Below, one piece after another: positions 60,608-64,000 of a stretch of DNA of 64,000 nt. Numbering within the stretch: position 1 is the first letter of the stretch; each line of letters begins with the position of its first letter. The notes under the pieces are model-generated. The model was not told the origin of the DNA. It searched no databases and saw nothing but the letters and a program-made list of their open reading frames with translations. The translations under genes were made by a program, and so were the position numbers. This DNA is from Chamaea fasciata (taxonomy: Eukaryota; Chordata; Aves; Passeriformes; Sylviidae): NCBI GenBank assembly GCA_029207755.1, contig JARCOQ010000017.1:11952457-12016456 (forward strand), given 5' to 3'.

Positions 60608-63600
60608 GTGACCTCCAGGGCACGCCCAGGGACACCTAAGGGACAGCCAGGGCACGCCCAGGGACACCTTGGGGACAGCCAGGACACCCTCGGGAGAAGC
60701 CCGGGCACCCCCAGGGGACACCTAGGGGACAGCCAGGGCACCCTAGGGACACCCAGGGCACCCCCAGGGACACAAGGGCACCCCCAGGGACACCTAGGGG
60801 ACAGCCAGGGCACCCCAGGGACAGCCAGGGCACCCCCAGGGACACCTAGGGGATTGCCAGGGAACCCTAGGGACAGCCAGGGCACCCCCTGGGCACCCCA
60901 GGGACGGTCAGGGGCACTCTCAGGGACAGAAAGGGCACCTCCAGGGACACCTAGGAACAGGCAGGGCACCCCCAGGGACACCTAGGGAACAGGCAGGGCA
61001 CCCCCAGGGACACCTAGGGGACAACCAGGGAACCCCCAGGGACACCTAGGGGGTCAGGCAGGGCACCCCAGGGACACCCAGGGCACCCCCAGGGACACCT
61101 AGTGGACAGCCAGGGAACCCCAGTGATACCAGGGGGACCCCAAGCGACACCTAGAGGACAGTCAGGGCACTCCCAGGGACACCCTGGGCAACCCCAGGGA
61201 CATCTAGAGGACGTCCAGGGCACCCCCAGGGGACAGCCAGGGCACCCCCAGGGACACCAAGGGACAGCCAGGGCACCCCAGGGACACCCAGGGCACCCCC
61301 AGGGACACCTAGGGGACAGCCAGGGCACCGCGAGGAGACCCAGGGCACCCCCAAGGACACCTAAGGGACAGCCACGGTACCCCAGGGACACCAAGGGGGA
61401 CAGCCAGGGTACACCCAGGGACACCAAGGGGACAGCCAGGGCACCCCAGGGACAGCCAGGGCACCCCCAAGGGACACCAAGGAGACAGCCAGGGCACCCC
61501 AGGGACACCTAGGTGACAGCCACGGCACCCCAGGGACAGCCAGGGTTCCCCCAGGGACAACTAGGGGACAGGAAGGGCACCCCCAGGGACAGCCAGGGCA
61601 CCCCCAGGGCGCCCCAGGGACACCCCGGGCACCCCCAGGGACACCAAGGGGGACCTCCAGGGCACCCCCAAGGACACCTATGGGACAGCCAGGGCAGCCC
61701 CAGGGACAGCCAGGGCACCCCCAGGGCACCCCAGGGACACCCAGGGCACCCTCAGGGACACGTAGGGGACAGGCAGGACACCCCCAGGGACAGCCAGGGA
61801 ACCCCCGGGGATGCCTAGAGGACAGCCAGGGCACCCCCAGGGACCCCTAGGGGACAGCCAGGGCACCCTAGGGACAGCCAGGGCTCCCCCAGGGACATTT
61901 AGGGGACAGGCAGGGCACCCCCAGGGACACCAATGGGACAGCCAGAGCACCCCAGGGACAGCCAGGGCAACCCCAGGGACACTAGGGGACAGCCAGGGCA
62001 CCCCCGGGACACCCAGGGCACCCCCAGGGACACCTAGGGGACAGCCAGGGCACCCTACGGACAGCCAGGGCACCCCCAGAGACACCGAGGGCACATCCAG
62101 GGCACCCCCAGGGACAGCCAGGGCATCCCCAGGGCACTCCAGGGACAGCCAGGGCACCCCCAGGGACACCTAGGGCACAGCCAGGGCACCCCCAGGGACA
62201 CAAGGGCACCCCCAGGGCACCCCAGGGACAGCCAGGGCACCCACAGGGACACGTAGGGGACAGGCAGGACACCCCCAGGGACACCAAGGGGACAGCCAGA
62301 GCACCCAGGGACAGCCAGGGCAACCCCAGGGGACAACTAGGGGACAGCCAGGGCACCCTAGGGGCAGCCAGGGCACCCCCAGAGACCACCGAGGGCACAT
62401 CCAGGGCACCCCCAGGGACCACCTAGGGGACAGGCAGGGCACCCACAGGGACAGCCAGGGCACCCACAGGGACACCAATGGGACAGCCAGAGTACCCCCA
62501 GGGACACCTAGGGGACAGCCAGGGCACCCCCAGAGACAGCCAGGGCACCCCCAGGGCACCCCAGGGACAGCCAGGGAACCCCAGGGACACTTAGGGCACA
62601 GCCAGGGCACCCTAGGGACAGCCAGGGCACCCCCAGGGCACTCCAGGGACAGCCAGGGCACCCCCAGGGACACCTAGGGGAACACCAGGGAACACCAGGG
62701 ACACCTAGGGGTCAGGCAGGGCACCTCAGGGACAGCCAGGGCACCCCCAGGGACACCTAGGGGACAGCCAGGGAACCCCAGTGATACCAGGGGACCCCAA
62801 GCGACACTAGAGGACAGTCAGGGGCACTCCCAGGGACACCAAGGGGACAGCCAGGGCACCCCAGGGAAAGCCAGGGCACCCCCAGGGACACCTAGGGGAC
62901 AGCCAGGGCACCGCGAGGAGAGCAGGGCACCCCCAAGGACACCTAAGGGACAGCCACGGTACCCCAGGGACACCAAGGGGACAGCCAGGGCACCCCCAGC
63001 GACACCAAGGGGACAGCCAGGGCACCACAGGGACAGCCAGGGCACCCCCAGGGACACCAAGGAGACAGCCAGGGCACCCCAGGGACACCTAGGGGACAGC
63101 CAGGGCACCCCAGGGACAGCCAGGGCTCCCCCAGGGACAACTAGGGGACAGGAAGGGCACCCCCAGGGACAGCCAGGCACCACCAGGGCGCCCCAGGGAC
63201 ACCCCGGGCACCCCCAGGGACACCTAGGGGACCTCCAGGGCACCCCCAAGGACACCATATGGGACAGCCAGGGCAGCCCCAGGGACAGCCAGGACACCCC
63301 CAGGGCACCCCAGGGAAACCCAGGGCACCCTCAGGGACACGGAGGGGACAGGCAGGACACCCCCAGGGAAAGCCAGGGAACCCCCAGGGACGCCTAGAGG
63401 ACAGCCAGGGCACCCCCAGGGACACCTAGGGGACAGGCAGGGCACCCTAGGGACACCAAGGGGACAGCCAGAGCACCCCAGGGACAGCCAGGGCAACCCC
63501 AGGGACACCTAGGGGGACAGCCAGGGCACCCCCCGGGACACCCAGGGCACCCCCAGGGGACACCTAGGGGACAGCCAGGGCACCCTAGGGGCAGCCAGGG

Positions 63601-63970
63601 CATCCCCAGAGACACCGAGGGCACATCCAGGGCACCCTAGGGATAGCCAGGGCAGCCCCAGGGACAACTATGGGACAGGCAGGGCACCCCCAGGGACACC
63701 CAGGGCACCCCCAGGGCACCCCAGGGGACCGCCAGGGAACCCCAGGGACACTTAGGGCACAGCCAGGGCACCCTAGGACAGCCAGCACCCCCAGGGCACT
63801 CCAGGGACAGCCAGGGCACCCCCAGGACACCTAGGGCACAGCCAGGGCACCCCCAGGGACACCTAGGGGACAGGCAGGGCACCCACAGGGACAGCCAGGT
63901 GCTCCCCCAGGGACAGCCAGGGCACCCCCAGGGACACCAGGGCACCCACAGGGACACCAAGCGGACAAAA
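60608..63970. repeat. Higher-order repeat of about 5.26 kb offset, copy 2
   Basis: The second copy of 55,354-58,710. It differs from the first mainly by single-base insertions or losses in homopolymers ('agggggac' for 'aggggac', 'cccccagggg' for 'cccccaggg', 'ctaggaca' for 'ctagggaca') rather than by substitutions. That pattern is typical of residual long-read consensus error, so the apparent divergence of this copy should not be read as age. Confidence 0.78.
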
Positions 63971-64000
63971 CAGGGCACGCCGCCAGGGGGACAGGCCTAA

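Larger units (their letters stand above)
53834..64000. repeat. GC-rich 32-bp minisatellite array, right block
   Basis: The array continues to the right edge, so its true end is not seen. It shows further nested duplications: an offset near 1,580 bp (for example 'gcgaggaga' at 56,071 and 57,651), three copies of a landmark 'attgccagggaaccc' near 55,597, 59,611 and 60,853, and a pair with an offset of about 5,260 bp. From about 58,520 onward one-base indels in C and G runs become frequent. The last 40 bases lose the repeat pattern. None of the many open frames is accepted as coding. Confidence 0.96.

Noticed and set aside
39661..64000. Dozens of open frames of 60-232 codons in the array, resembling collagen-like or proline-rich proteins on the plus strand and Cys/Trp/Pro/Gly-rich proteins on the minus strand
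   Set aside because: They occur on both strands and in several frames at once, begin and end at repeat-determined positions, and arise from a 32-bp unit that is not a multiple of three. There is no sign of selection on any frame.
39661..64000. Telomeric or known centromeric satellite
   Set aside because: No TTAGGG runs are seen, and the 32-bp unit does not match the bird centromere satellites I know. The location of the array cannot be told from the sequence.

Overview
The window looks like nuclear DNA from a bird, most likely a songbird. The evidence is at least nine truncated 3' ends of CR1 LINEs, older CR1 relics, a few sequences resembling avian retroviral LTRs, no Alu/L1-type repeats, and long AT-moderate non-coding stretches. 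I find no complete protein-coding gene, no tRNA, rRNA or CRISPR array, and no prokaryotic features. Family names rest on recalled consensus features, not on a database search.

Layout. (1) 1-39,110 is ordinary gene-poor intergenic or intronic DNA. It carries young CR1 tails on both strands, three decayed CR1 antisense relics (about 6.4-7.5, 12.8-13.2 and 38.2-38.7 kb), a short reverse-transcriptase remnant near 22.7 kb, LTR-like segments near 10.9-11.4 and 13.7-14.4 kb, a G/T-rich simple repeat at 16.9-17.0 kb and a 31-base A tract at 23.9 kb. (2) 39,115-39,660 is a further LTR-like segment. (3) From about 39,660 to the right edge the sequence is a giant GC-rich minisatellite of more than 23 kb. 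It is built from an imperfect 32-bp unit made of two 16-bp halves, GGACAGCCAGGGCACC and CCCAGGGACACCTAGG. (4) Two non-repetitive islands of about 560 bp (42,126-42,685 and 53,274-53,833) interrupt the array. They are copies of each other 11,148 bp apart and contain a conserved exon-like segment on the minus strand.

The array has higher-order structure. A 3.92-kb segment (44,208-48,129) recurs almost perfectly 4,224 bp later, and 4,224 is exactly 132 x 32. A second duplication of about 5.26 kb links 55.3-58.7 kb with 60.6-64.0 kb. The second copy of that pair differs mainly by one-base insertions and deletions, as expected from unpolished long-read consensus near a contig end. The many proline/glycine/cysteine-rich open frames in the array are by-products of the repeat and are not annotated as genes.

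I see no multi-gene system here. The parts that deserve a second look are the minisatellite's nested architecture, the duplicated islands with an unexpectedly invariant 149-bp core, and the abrupt junction between gene-desert DNA and the array.
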